Source of the DNA: a virus
Length of the DNA: 64,000 nucleotides
Direction: 5' to 3' (one strand)
Virus record (IMG/VR): IMGVR_UViG_3300023174_000064
Location: 62,001 to 126,000 of that record
The notes under the pieces are model-generated. The model searched no databases. It was not told where the DNA came from and saw only the letters and a list, made by a program, of their open reading frames with translations. Position numbers and translations under genes: made by a program. Positions 26,641 to 36,023 of the stretch are shown piece after piece (positions within the stretch are counted from its first letter, which is position 1; every line of letters starts with the position of its first letter).

Positions 26641-27162
26641 TTATTCTAAATTTGTGCCTTCTGGTGGGGCGTGAACGTTTACAGGAATTTTCATAACTTC
26701 ACTATAATCTATAGTTTCAATATAGTATTTTCTACTAATAGGCTCTGTTTTTTCGTCTGAATTACTGGGTTCGTAATTTGAAAATCCGGGCATTTTAAGA
26801 GGACAATTTAATTTTGGGTAGTCTAGTTTGCTGTACTCTTCTGATGTTCCAGTCAACCAACTTCTTGGTTTATCACCACAACCACATCCACCACAGTAAA
26901 ATTTGCCTGCAGTTTCGCTGGTTTTGAGATGTTGACATGGTGGCAATTCACCACCATTTGATTGATTACCAAAACATCCCAAAACTCTGAGTTGTTTTGT
27001 TGGCGTATCAATCTTATTATCAGCAAATCCTCTAGACACAATTGCCTGAGCAAAACTTTGTATCAACCCTAGTTTTGTTGATAAGATATTTTTTACTTGT
27101 TGCTCTGGTGGTTCTTCTCTAAACTGTTCATTTTGTTTGTTTTTATTGCATCCACAACCCAT
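26641..27162 (-). CDS. cysteine-rich putative zinc-binding protein
   Basis: 173 aa. It begins MGCGCNKNK and has a Cys cluster GELPPCQHLKT...FYCGGCGCGDK with a later LNCPLKMPGF. The spacing C-x(n)-C-x2-CGCG-x(n)-CPL is shared with the protein at 44791 (FCSLCGCG...TTCPLSKF), so the two look like paralogues of one zinc-finger-like domain. It sits between gp13 and the large fibre gene behind a GATAAATA element, so it may be a structural or assembly factor. Function unknown. Confidence 0.7.
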   Translation of the reverse strand: MGCGCNKNKQNEQFREEPPEQQVKNILSTKLGLIQSFAQAIVSRGFADNKIDTPTKQLRVLGCFGNQSNGGELPPCQHLKTSETAGKFYCGGCGCGDKPRSWLTGTSEEYSKLDYPKLNCPLKMPGFSNYEPSNSDEKTEPISRKYYIETIDYSEVMKIPVNVHAPPEGTNLE

Positions 27163-27187
27163 AATATAATCCTTTCACTTACTATAC

Positions 27188-27195
27188 TATTTATC
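27188..27195 (-). promoter_or_regulatory. late promoter-like element GATAAATA
   Basis: Minus-strand GATAAATA at the very end of the fibre gene, 26 nt upstream of the Cys-rich gene start. First base differs from TATAAATA, as in the gp25 and hub gene elements. Confidence 0.45.
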
Positions 27196-30100
27196 CGGTC
27201 AAACCTACTGGTGTCAAAGTATAATAACCAGTGAATATTGCTGTTTGTCTTGTTTGTGGTAAAAGATACAAAATAGCATCATTTCCGTTAATATTACAAC
27301 CAAGGTCCCAAGTAAGACGGCTAGGATGTGCTGTAAGATTTATTGCTACTACGTAAGTTTGTCTATCAGTTCCGTCACTAGAAACTCCATCGTGAACAAT
27401 AAGATCTTTTCTACCAATATAGTATCCAGTTGGAATTGGTGCGCCCACAGGCTCCACCCCAATTCCACTTGGCCAAACACCTTGAGAGGTATTTTGATCA
27501 ATGATGTTTACTGTTGAAGTAACATCTATCATATTATATTGATTTTTATTAAATCTGGCTACTTCGGCACTTAAACCTGTTTTAGACACAATTTTAAATG
27601 CATTCATTATTACTCTATTGTTTTCGGTAATACCCATTACTCGACCAAAACTAAAAGTGCCTCCAGAAACAACAGATCCTGTAAATGTAGCACCGGATGC
27701 ACTTAAACCGGCAGCAAAAATTTGTTGAGCAGTAAATGTGTTTGTTACATTTGTTGCTGCACCGCTTGTTGATATGGTAACTGCGCCAGTTAAGCCGTTA
27801 ACAGAAGACACCAGATTTGTAAATGACTGTCCGTTTAGACTCATCGTTCCACTTAACGTGGCACCGGATGCACTTAAACCATTTGGAAGTTGTAATTGCC
27901 CGTAAATAGTGGCAGATTGTTGTAGTGTGGTACCTAATACCGCAGTATTAGAACCTAAACCAATAGCATTAGTACCAATTACTATTTCGTTAATTTGGCT
28001 ATTTGCAGAAGCACGAGTATTATAACCTATGAAAACACCACCTGTTACTGATGTTAATGAAGTTCCTGATCCGAAGTACCTACCAGCATCATATCCTATA
28101 CCAGTATTATTACTGCCTGTTATATTTGATCTAAGTGCCTGCGTACCAATTGCCACGTTACTGCTGCCTGATGTGTTTGATGTTAGAGTATTGAAACCAA
28201 CAGCGGTATTGTCTTGACCACCAACATTACTGCTCAAAGCACCACTACCAAAAGCAGAATTTTCAGTACCAGAAATGTTTGCTGTCAGTGCATTAAAACC
28301 AACACCAGTATTATCAGCACCGTTAGTGTTGACCAATAAAGATCCAGAACCAACAGCAACATTATGAGTTCCTGTGGTGTTTGCGTTTAAAGCCCCAGAA
28401 CCAAGAGCCGCATTTGAAGTAAGATTTCCAGCACCAATACCAACACTAGCACTATTAACAGTAATATCTTTAGTGAAAGCTACACCAGTAATGCCACTGG
28501 GAACCGACAGTAAACCACGTAGTGTGGTGGATGTTGTATCGGTATTACCTATAACTGTAGTGTTTGATCCGTTACCAATAGCATCATAACCTATTACTAT
28601 TTCATTTGTTTGATCATTTGCCCCAGGAGAACAGTCTGCACCTATAAAAATAGAAGCAGTACAGCCAGTATGGTCATCACCATCTGGTAAAAATGCTCCA
28701 GCAGCATATCCTACAGAAACATAACTGTAACCGTCCAGATAATATCCGGAGAAAGCTCCTATACTGGTATTCCATTTTTTATTGTTATTGGCTCCAACGC
28801 TAGTGCCTATGAAAACGTTGTCTTCTTGGCCCAATCCGGTGTTTAAACCAATTCCAATTGATTGTAACGGTCTCGATATTAAACCAGAACCACCGCTTTG
28901 AAATCCAATACCAACACAAGATTCTGGATATAATGCATCTGTGCCTGCTCTACAGCCTATAAAAGTACAATTCTGTGCCCCTGCGGCTTGGCGGCCTTGA
29001 CCGTATTGCGGGCCGTTTCCTCCCGCGTTATATCCTATAAAAACATTTTCTTCGCGAATAGCAGTACATCCGTTGAGTACCTCGTGACCTATTAATACGT
29101 TTCTAAATGGTTGGCCACCAGTAACATATTGAGAAGAAAATAATGGATCTAATATGTTGTCACCAATAACAATAGTATTCGATACGCCGTTTCCTGCAGT
29201 ACTACCATTATCCGCAAAAATACGAGATCCAATACCAATATTATTCCCGTAAGTATACCTGTAAAACTGAGTCGTTCCTGAGACAACCTCTCTGGTTACA
29301 CCAAATCGTGCAATTGTTGTATACTGAGCAGTAAGCCCTACATGTTGGGCACCTAGTATTGGAAGATCAGGTTGTGTTGATGGTATACCAGCAATATTCG
29401 GATAAAACTGGTGATATAATTTTATATTTCCCGCATTTGTTATTCCACCATAACCTATACTACTGATAAGTGTTTCACCTCTAATTACTGTGGAATATAT
29501 AAACCATCCACATACTCCAAGTACAGCCTGGTAACCAGAATACGTAATTCCTTTTTCTGTTGTATAATTACCAAAAATTTGTAATTTTGTTGTTAAAGTT
29601 GTACCAATCACCGCAGTATTGGAACCTAAACCTACCGCATCAGCACCAATTACAATTTCATTGTTTGATAATGAACCAGTATTTACTCGGGTATTATAAC
29701 CTAATAGTACGGATTTGCTTGTGGTTGAGGAATTTTTTCCTGCCTCTGTACCAACAGCAGTATTGTAATTACCGCTTACCATATTGGTCAATGCTTGATA
29801 ACCAACACCCAGATTTCCTGTTGCTGTATTAGCTGCCAGCGCAGCAGAACCCACTGCAGTATTGTAATTACCTGATGAGTTTGTTGATAAGCTGTTATAA
29901 CCTACTGCAGTATTATCATTTCCGTTATTGTTTTGTAGTAAAGAGGAAGCACCAATTCCAGTGTTGTCTTCACCATTTCCATTACTGACTAATGCATTAG
30001 AACCTAATGCAGTATTGAAATTACCTGATGTGTTGTTAAATAAGCTGTTATAACCTACTGCAGTATTATCGTTTCCGTCTGTATTACTGCTTAATACATC

Positions 30101-31045
30101 GACGCCAACAGCTGTGGATTGATTTGGATTTTTACCACGACCAACAGTAATAGTATTAACACGTATATCTGCACCAAACGTGGCACCAGCCGCACTTATA
30201 CCAGCATTAAATGTTTGTACTGGAGTAAACACATTCGCCACTGATGTAGTAACACCAGTAACAGCACCAGTTAATCCGTTAAATGTAGCCACACCAGTTA
30301 AATTACCGGTTAATCCGTTTAAACTACTCACAACATTAGTTACTGTTGGTATACTTGCAGTTAAAGATCCAGTAATGGTAACATTTCCGTTAAAAACAGA
30401 AGCAGCATTAACTGTTAAATTACCGTTTAATGTAGCATTTCCATTTAATGTGGCACCAGCCGCACTTATACCAGCATTAAATGTTTGTACTGGAGTAAAC
30501 ACATTCGCCACTGATGTAGTAACACCAGTAACAGCACCAGTTAATCCGTTGAATGAAGCCACACCACTAACACTATTTGGATTAAATCCTGGAGCAATTA
30601 AATTTCCAGTTATTACGACATTACCATTAAATGTGGCACCACTAGCAGAAATACCTGCTGTGTATTCTTGTAGCGTGGTAAAAATCTGTGTGGTGTCTAA
30701 TCTTGCAATATTTTCTATTGCTCCAAACGATCCGTTTACCGACAAAACGCCAGCATTTGTTATTATGGGATTAGTAGTACCAGTGATGGTTATACCAGAA
30801 TTACCGGATCTAATTCCTGTGACACCAGAAACAGCACCAGTTAAACCATTAAAAGAACTTACGTAATTACTAAAAGTAACAACTCCAGTTAATCCATTAA
30901 ATGCCGCAACATAATCTCCACTAATACCAGTTGAGAGAGACCCACCACATATTCCAGCATTAACAGCTGCAATTAAACTGTTTGTTGTATTGAATAGTGT
31001 TTGAAAAGTATCGTTGCCAGTTAATGAAGTTATTGGTGTTGACAT
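27191..31045 (-). CDS. long tail fibre / adhesin with YadA-like head repeats
   Basis: 1284 aa. The N-terminus has FNGLTGAV-type repeats and GATFNGNVTITGNL units, which are collagen-like or beta-helical stalk elements. Two blocks of YadA/trimeric-autotransporter head-type repeats follow (NTAVGYNSL..N.SGN.NTALGSNAL and similar, about 13-15 aa period). The C-terminus (from about residue 1180) is a non-repetitive globular tip (EVARFNKNQYNMIDV... to RQTAIFTGYYTL). It is likely a trimeric receptor-binding fibre. It contains a 101-bp exact direct repeat. Confidence 0.85.
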   Translation of the reverse strand: MSTPITSLTGNDTFQTLFNTTNSLIAAVNAGICGGSLSTGISGDYVAAFNGLTGVVTFSNYVSSFNGLTGAVSGVTGIRSGNSGITITGTTNPIITNAGVLSVNGSFGAIENIARLDTTQIFTTLQEYTAGISASGATFNGNVVITGNLIAPGFNPNSVSGVASFNGLTGAVTGVTTSVANVFTPVQTFNAGISAAGATLNGNATLNGNLTVNAASVFNGNVTITGSLTASIPTVTNVVSSLNGLTGNLTGVATFNGLTGAVTGVTTSVANVFTPVQTFNAGISAAGATFGADIRVNTITVGRGKNPNQSTAVGVDVLSSNTDGNDNTAVGYNSLFNNTSGNFNTALGSNALVSNGNGEDNTGIGASSLLQNNNGNDNTAVGYNSLSTNSSGNYNTAVGSAALAANTATGNLGVGYQALTNMVSGNYNTAVGTEAGKNSSTTSKSVLLGYNTRVNTGSLSNNEIVIGADAVGLGSNTAVIGTTLTTKLQIFGNYTTEKGITYSGYQAVLGVCGWFIYSTVIRGETLISSIGYGGITNAGNIKLYHQFYPNIAGIPSTQPDLPILGAQHVGLTAQYTTIARFGVTREVVSGTTQFYRYTYGNNIGIGSRIFADNGSTAGNGVSNTIVIGDNILDPLFSSQYVTGGQPFRNVLIGHEVLNGCTAIREENVFIGYNAGGNGPQYGQGRQAAGAQNCTFIGCRAGTDALYPESCVGIGFQSGGSGLISRPLQSIGIGLNTGLGQEDNVFIGTSVGANNNKKWNTSIGAFSGYYLDGYSYVSVGYAAGAFLPDGDDHTGCTASIFIGADCSPGANDQTNEIVIGYDAIGNGSNTTVIGNTDTTSTTLRGLLSVPSGITGVAFTKDITVNSASVGIGAGNLTSNAALGSGALNANTTGTHNVAVGSGSLLVNTNGADNTGVGFNALTANISGTENSAFGSGALSSNVGGQDNTAVGFNTLTSNTSGSSNVAIGTQALRSNITGSNNTGIGYDAGRYFGSGTSLTSVTGGVFIGYNTRASANSQINEIVIGTNAIGLGSNTAVLGTTLQQSATIYGQLQLPNGLSASGATLSGTMSLNGQSFTNLVSSVNGLTGAVTISTSGAATNVTNTFTAQQIFAAGLSASGATFTGSVVSGGTFSFGRVMGITENNRVIMNAFKIVSKTGLSAEVARFNKNQYNMIDVTSTVNIIDQNTSQGVWPSGIGVEPVGAPIPTGYYIGRKDLIVHDGVSSDGTDRQTYVVAINLTAHPSRLTWDLGCNINGNDAILYLLPQTRQTAIFTGYYTLTPVGLTG
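30180..30280. repeat. 101-bp exact direct repeat, copy 1 (fibre gene)
   Basis: Identical to 30450-30550, from TGGCACCAGCCGCACTTATA onward, with flanking sequences diverging at 30281/30551. It encodes a copied FNGLTGAVTGVTTSVANVF-type unit with following GISAAGAT. The offset is 270 bp, so recombination between copies would delete 90 codons in frame. Confidence 0.95.
30450..30550. repeat. 101-bp exact direct repeat, copy 2 (fibre gene)
   Basis: Second copy of the repeat at 30180-30280, in the same orientation and codon phase. Exact identity over 101 bp against strongly diverged neighbouring repeats indicates recent duplication or gene conversion. Confidence 0.95.
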
Positions 31046-31063
31046 TGTAAGTTAAACTTTCCT

Positions 31064-31753
31064 TTAAATAATACTTCTGATTGTTAATCCGTTTCGGAAA
31101 CCAATATAACCAGTCGTTCCCGTTCTGACTGCAGTAAATATAGGAACCATGTATTCTCCAGTTCCTGCAGTTCTACCAAAACCACTGATTTGTAATTTTA
31201 ATCTGTCTGCACCACAAGGTCCGTTTACAAAATTCATATTATGGGAATCTTGTAGTGTTCTGTCTTGTGTTGTGCCTGCTGTATCGTTTGTTGTGCAACT
31301 AATAGTTACTGGTTTGATCACCATACCGTAATCTCCAGTACTTCCTGTTGCTCCAGTAAATCCACTCATAATAGTTCTTGCAGTATTATTATAAACCCAA
31401 ACACCAAGACCGCCATTAGTGTTATTGTGTTTGATGAGATACCATCCAGCACTTCCTGTTGCAGTAATAGAAGTAGAACCACTAGAAGAAATCAGAGAAG
31501 AAGTATAAGGCGTACATCCATCCCAAGGAACGGTTCCAGCTGTCCATCCCTGACTTTGTAAACCACTATTTAATGTATTTTGTACATAAAATATTTCTTG
31601 AATTTCATTTAATTCAGATGCTTGTAGTGGATATCCTGCTTTAAATGCAACAGCATAATAATTTTTTGAAGCGTTTATTTGAGATTCTACTCTGCTTCTA
31701 AAAGGATTTTGGTTGAACGGAAATCCGCCTGTAAATGGTGTTGGTATTGGCAT
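31064..31753 (-). CDS. virion structural protein, fibre/baseplate attachment type
   Basis: 229 aa. The N-terminal NPFRSRVESQINASKNYYAVAFKAGYPLQASELNEIQEIFYVQNTL resembles the ELNxxQ helix of phage baseplate-attached proteins (DUF4815-like). A Gly/Ser/Thr-rich beta region follows, with IKPVTISCTTNDTAG. Its position between gp6-region baseplate genes and the fibre suggests a fibre-baseplate connector. Assignment is tentative. Confidence 0.6.
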   Translation of the reverse strand: MPIPTPFTGGFPFNQNPFRSRVESQINASKNYYAVAFKAGYPLQASELNEIQEIFYVQNTLNSGLQSQGWTAGTVPWDGCTPYTSSLISSSGSTSITATGSAGWYLIKHNNTNGGLGVWVYNNTARTIMSGFTGATGSTGDYGMVIKPVTISCTTNDTAGTTQDRTLQDSHNMNFVNGPCGADRLKLQISGFGRTAGTGEYMVPIFTAVRTGTTGYIGFRNGLTIRSII

Positions 31754-31777
31754 AATTCTATTTTATTTAGTATAAAT

Positions 31778-32875
31778 TTATGTATCGCATGTAAATAATT
31801 CGTTTGGAAACGTATAACCGCTATTTGGTAGTAATTGTGCAAAATCTGATAATTTTATTACACCAAAACTAACACCAACAGGATATTGTGAAATTTCTAC
31901 ATCCCAAGTTGGAAAAATATAAGTTGGAGCAGCCAAACCGGAGATACAACCAAAAGTATAACCTATACTTTGTTTGGAACCTAAAGTATAACCAGTATAA
32001 TTTTTTATTTTTGGTATTTCGTATACGGTTATTAGTGATTGTGCATTGTATTCATTATTAAATATATCCGATCTGTAATTAAATAAATCACGTAATCCTG
32101 CTGGATGCATGATTGGTCTGACAACGCCAGTGTACTCTTGATCACTTAAATTTGCACAATTAATAACGTAAGAGTATTCTTGCCATACATCACCGTCTCC
32201 CATAACCGACCAATTTAATCTGCTTCCTGACAATTGAACATAGCTGGAAGAAACTTCAGCAGAATAATTGCCTAAAGGATTTAAATTATCTTGCATCCAA
32301 TCAAAATTACCACCATTTAATCTAAAAAGGTATCTTTTAGGATAAGAAATAGAAATATTTTCTACTGGAATATTAAAAACTGTGTTTATTAACAGTTTAA
32401 TACTTTCCTCTGATCCTTTCTTTGAGTATATGTTAGATTTTATATTTTTTATTAAATCAATAAGTCCAGTTTCACTGATAATTCCATTAGTTATGGATTG
32501 TTCCGGAATAGCATTCACATAAGAATTTGCAACATTTGTTAATAAACTGGTTGGTATATTTTCTAAATTTGTTAAATCTTCTAGACTGAAAAAATTAATG
32601 CCTGTAATATCATTACATTCGCAAGACAACCATTTATAATATTGTTCCGTTAAAGATATTAAAACAGAATTTGAATTGTTATTAGATATTCTTAACCAAT
32701 ACGGAAATAAATTTGCAATGTTTTGCGGATAATGACAAGTAACTCCAGCAGTTTGTGTTTTTACAAAAAATGAAGAAAGATTAGTGGAAGACGCATCAAA
32801 TTCACCACCACTCAAACCTAAAGTTGTTGGGTTTGTATTTAATTCGTAATTATTATTTTTAAAAATTAAAATCAT
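31778..32875 (-). CDS. baseplate wedge protein (gp7/gp8 position)
   Basis: 365 aa. It contains IKSNIYSKKGSEESIKLLINTVFNIPVENISISYPKRYLFRLNGG (about residues 148-195), the 'YxxKGxExS' helix found in baseplate wedge proteins of T4-like aquatic phages (also akin to gpI-type proteins). It lies directly downstream of gp6 (4-nt gap). Which T4 wedge protein it corresponds to cannot be settled by eye. Confidence 0.6.
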   Translation of the reverse strand: MILIFKNNNYELNTNPTTLGLSGGEFDASSTNLSSFFVKTQTAGVTCHYPQNIANLFPYWLRISNNNSNSVLISLTEQYYKWLSCECNDITGINFFSLEDLTNLENIPTSLLTNVANSYVNAIPEQSITNGIISETGLIDLIKNIKSNIYSKKGSEESIKLLINTVFNIPVENISISYPKRYLFRLNGGNFDWMQDNLNPLGNYSAEVSSSYVQLSGSRLNWSVMGDGDVWQEYSYVINCANLSDQEYTGVVRPIMHPAGLRDLFNYRSDIFNNEYNAQSLITVYEIPKIKNYTGYTLGSKQSIGYTFGCISGLAAPTYIFPTWDVEISQYPVGVSFGVIKLSDFAQLLPNSGYTFPNELFTCDT

Positions 32876-32879
32876 TTAA

Positions 32880-34601
32880 TTATGTGGATTGTGTTATATT
32901 TGTATTAAATGATGCAGTCAATAAAAATTCATCCTTTATTACGGTAGAGTCTGGATATCGTGGATATGCTGTCATGTCTATAGATTTATTTTTTGCTAAC
33001 ACGTTTTCGCTTATTACAGCATATCCATCAGAATAATTTACATACCCTAAATAACCAAAACCACCAATTAAAGATGAATTTGCATCCACAGAAACAAGTT
33101 TTCCTTCTGTTGCTGTTCCGGTAGAATCAAATGTAATAGGTGTATCTGCCAAATAAATTGTTTGACTGCTATACGATAATCCTGTTGTTTTTATTGCATT
33201 TCCGTATGCTGCTGTGCTTCCAGGTCTTAATTGATTTTTAAAGTTTACTAATTTTTGGCCATCGGAACCACATACTCCTAAAACAAAATTTAAAGAATTT
33301 ATTCCTATACTTTTTATATTTGTAAAATTTGCGTCCGCCACAGTTTTCATATCTGCCACTCTAATATTATTATTAAATATTCTAGGACTATTATAATAAT
33401 TTTGTAATATACCAGCCAAACCAGTCACCGATGTTGAATTAGTTGTTACTACATCTAACGTAATGTTAGCTGTTATTGGTTGTGCCTGAACATATTCAGG
33501 TAAAGTTCCTATTATTGATTTTGCCTTTAAGAATGCTATAGAATTTTTAACTTGTAAAGATCCTGCAGTAATTCCTGTGTTTGCAAAAGAAACAAATATT
33601 CTACCATATGCTGGAGGTGTTGCCGTATCTCCTCCCCATATATTTAATTGTTCTTTTTGGGTTATAGACGAAGGTAGTAAATTTGAAGATAACAAAAAGC
33701 TGTAATAATCTTCTTGTGTTACTGCTCTTTGATTAGCTGCAAACGATTTGGGAGCAGAATAACGAATTGCGTCTAGATTGGGAGAATCTGTTCCACCAGA
33801 AGTAGAAGTAGAACTTTTTATTGTTATACTTGCATTTTTTATAGAAGTAATACTGTTTGCTGCAGTTCCAGAAGAAACCAAATAAGAAACCTGAACAATG
33901 TCGGATTCGTTTATTGTCTTTCCTTCAGAAGTTGAATAACTACTCGCATTTGTTTTTCCAAATACTAGTTGAAATCCATCTACAATTCTTTCAACATAGA
34001 ATATTTCACTATCAGAATTTGGTATTTGTGAACCATCATATCGGGTCCATAGTGTTCCGTTAACTTTAACACTAACAGTAACTGGATCTATAGTTCCTAA
34101 GAAAGCAGTTTGTTTATTTAAATCTACGGATATTGTTAAATCCTTAACAACGCTGTTTGCTTCGTATACTGTAAATTCAGTATTTGTTGATACATTTACA
34201 TCACTTATTGTATAAAATTTATAGGTAGAACCAGAAATATTATTTCCAGTAAATGTTGTAGAATATCTTAATACTTTAAATGGGCTTGATGGATTCAAAG
34301 AATCTGCTATAATTTGTGATGTTGCACAACTTTTGCTAGGAACAGATACGCCTAACATATTGGCAAGGCGAACCACATTATTTTCTATTTGAGCAGTATC
34401 TAAAAATGTTTCATTTGCTATCATATTTGTATAATAGCCGTAGAACATGGTGTTATACGCAAGAACATCTAATAAAAGATTTAAAGTACTTCCACTAAAA
34501 TCATATCCAGAAAATTCTGGTTTAGAACTAAGGTATGATTTTAATGATGCTTTTACTCCATCAAAATCTAAAGACGAAATGTTTATTGGTGTGTTTGCCA
34601 T
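32880..34601 (-). CDS. 6: baseplate wedge protein gp6
   Basis: 573 aa, gpJ-like core. LDFDGVKASLKSYLSSKPEFSGYDFSGSTLNLLLDVLAYNTMFYGYYTNMIANETFLDTAQ is the highly conserved gp6 N-terminus, and the central YSAPKSFAANQRAVTQEDYYSFL is also typical. gp6 dimers form the baseplate ring. It follows gp25 by 6 nt, as in other T4-like genomes. Confidence 0.95.
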   Translation of the reverse strand: MANTPINISSLDFDGVKASLKSYLSSKPEFSGYDFSGSTLNLLLDVLAYNTMFYGYYTNMIANETFLDTAQIENNVVRLANMLGVSVPSKSCATSQIIADSLNPSSPFKVLRYSTTFTGNNISGSTYKFYTISDVNVSTNTEFTVYEANSVVKDLTISVDLNKQTAFLGTIDPVTVSVKVNGTLWTRYDGSQIPNSDSEIFYVERIVDGFQLVFGKTNASSYSTSEGKTINESDIVQVSYLVSSGTAANSITSIKNASITIKSSTSTSGGTDSPNLDAIRYSAPKSFAANQRAVTQEDYYSFLLSSNLLPSSITQKEQLNIWGGDTATPPAYGRIFVSFANTGITAGSLQVKNSIAFLKAKSIIGTLPEYVQAQPITANITLDVVTTNSTSVTGLAGILQNYYNSPRIFNNNIRVADMKTVADANFTNIKSIGINSLNFVLGVCGSDGQKLVNFKNQLRPGSTAAYGNAIKTTGLSYSSQTIYLADTPITFDSTGTATEGKLVSVDANSSLIGGFGYLGYVNYSDGYAVISENVLAKNKSIDMTAYPRYPDSTVIKDEFLLTASFNTNITQST

Positions 34602-34607
34602 TTGAAA

Positions 34608-34979
34608 TTATGTTTGTATTGTTACTGTTTTTGATATATTTTTATCGTACACTGGAGTAAAGGCTATATCTATTATCCAGCTATTAAATCCGGTATTTTT
34701 AATATCTATATTTTGAATAATAGCTCTAGGTTCCTGTAACTGCAATTCACCAAATATTAACATTTTTGCATCATCTAATTGAAACGGCAATAAAGAACTA
34801 AAATCTAACAAATTTGCATTAGTACCAAATTTTAAATTAAATAATTTTTCATTTTTATTTGTTAATATAATAGTTTTTATCGATTGTGATATAGCATTCA
34901 AATCATATTTTACTCCAATATCATCAGATATGACGTTTTTTGTTAAATTAGAATCGATATCAAAGTAAATTTTTTTCAT
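34608..34979 (-). CDS. 25: baseplate wedge protein gp25
   Basis: 123 aa (T4 132), gp25-like lysozyme-fold wedge protein. ISQSIKTIILTNKNEKLFNLKFGTNANLLDFS is the conserved core, followed by EPRAIIQNIDI. It links the wedge to the sheath. It is preceded by a GATAAATA element. Confidence 0.93.
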   Translation of the reverse strand: MKKIYFDIDSNLTKNVISDDIGVKYDLNAISQSIKTIILTNKNEKLFNLKFGTNANLLDFSSLLPFQLDDAKMLIFGELQLQEPRAIIQNIDIKNTGFNSWIIDIAFTPVYDKNISKTVTIQT

Positions 34980-34990
34980 GATTGTTATCT

Positions 34991-36001
34991 TTATTTATCT
35001 GTTTTATCAATAAAAATTTCACTAGTTCTGTTTGGATCTACGGTTGGATAATCTCTCATCAGATAAAGATACATTGAGTGCTTTCCTGGTTTAATTATTC
35101 TTTCTGCTTTATAAACCATCCAGTAACCATCTAATCTAGATCTTAGCACATCTGCGTTTCTATTGTCTGTAGGTCTACTGATATAAACTAAAGAACCTGG
35201 TTTTACAGTAAAATCACCATTTACTAAAATTTTAATTCTTAGGTATCTTAATAAAGCAACCTGTGCTTTTCTATACAAAGGAGTATGCTCGGGAGTATTC
35301 CAAAAAGTAGCATTAGTTTTAGAGTACTCTAAATAGTACGGAAAATTTGAACCAATTAAAGTTGGATAAATTGCTTGATTTGCTGCAGACTTATCTTCGA
35401 TATTATCCAATACGCTATTGGTGTCTTTTACATCCCATGCACTATTTTCAGAATCATCAGTACTAAATGTCTTTCTAATAGCATAAGGAAAATACCCTCC
35501 ACCAATCGATGATCCTAATCCTTCTTTTTGTGATAAATCTTTTGTTGTTTGTAATGGTCCCGGTTCACCAATTTCAAATAAAGAATCTTGCCACTGAAAT
35601 CTTCCATATTCTTTGGATCCCATACAATTGTATGTACTGTCTTTATTTGAATAGTCAATACCACCCCATTTTACATATTCTGCCGACTTAAATCCATTTT
35701 TAACACCAAATTCTCTTCTTATAAAATAACATTCTTGAGATTGGTTTCTGGCTCTTTCCAGTTCTGATATTGAGGGTTCAGGATCTGCCGGTCTCAATTC
35801 AATTAGTGCATTAGGGCAGTTGCAGTCTGGGTATTCTTTTGGGCAATTTAAATTGCTAACAGGACCCCATATACTGATACAGTCCATATCACTACTCATG
35901 TTACTGGTTGTATTAAACTTTGAAGGAAATACCGTTAAAGAATCGCTATTTAAACGATCTTCATACGAAATATTCAAAGCTGTGATATGGTTATTTAACA
36001 T
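34991..36001 (-). CDS. baseplate hub-type structural protein
   Basis: 336 aa. The C-terminal part has KILVNGDFTVKPGSLVYISRP and a closing RLDGYWMVYKAERIIKPGKHSMYLYLMRD. This resembles the end of hub proteins (gp27/gpD-type 'L-x-G-x-W-x-V' strand). The N-terminal half is Cys-rich (LNCPKEYPDCNCPNAL) and unrecognised. Neighbours are gp25 downstream and the 793-aa hub-like gene upstream. Function assigned from context and weak pattern only. Confidence 0.55.
   Translation of the reverse strand: MLNNHITALNISYEDRLNSDSLTVFPSKFNTTSNMSSDMDCISIWGPVSNLNCPKEYPDCNCPNALIELRPADPEPSISELERARNQSQECYFIRREFGVKNGFKSAEYVKWGGIDYSNKDSTYNCMGSKEYGRFQWQDSLFEIGEPGPLQTTKDLSQKEGLGSSIGGGYFPYAIRKTFSTDDSENSAWDVKDTNSVLDNIEDKSAANQAIYPTLIGSNFPYYLEYSKTNATFWNTPEHTPLYRKAQVALLRYLRIKILVNGDFTVKPGSLVYISRPTDNRNADVLRSRLDGYWMVYKAERIIKPGKHSMYLYLMRDYPTVDPNRTSEIFIDKTDK
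34992..34999 (-). promoter_or_regulatory. late promoter-like element GATAAATA upstream of gene 25
   Basis: Minus-strand GATAAATA, 12 nt before the gp25 start, overlapping the last codons of the hub-like gene. Confidence 0.45.
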
Positions 36002-36008
36002 TTTTAAA

Positions 36009-36016
36009 TATTTATC
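36009..36016 (-). promoter_or_regulatory. late promoter-like element GATAAATA
   Basis: Minus-strand GATAAATA, 8 nt before the ATG of the 336-aa hub-like gene, in the 22-nt intergenic gap. Third G variant seen before a baseplate-region gene. Confidence 0.45.
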
Positions 36017-36023
36017 TTATTTT

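Noticed and set aside
28029-28589. Repeats of the fibre gene as a CRISPR array
   Set aside because: Units are coding, unequal and continuous without unique spacers, in phase with the YadA-like repeats.
30180-30866. Plus-strand ORF of 228 aa inside the fibre gene
   Set aside because: It is the antisense of the repetitive fibre gene, with Val/Pro/Leu-rich composition that mirrors the Gly/Asn/Thr repeats, and has no start signal.
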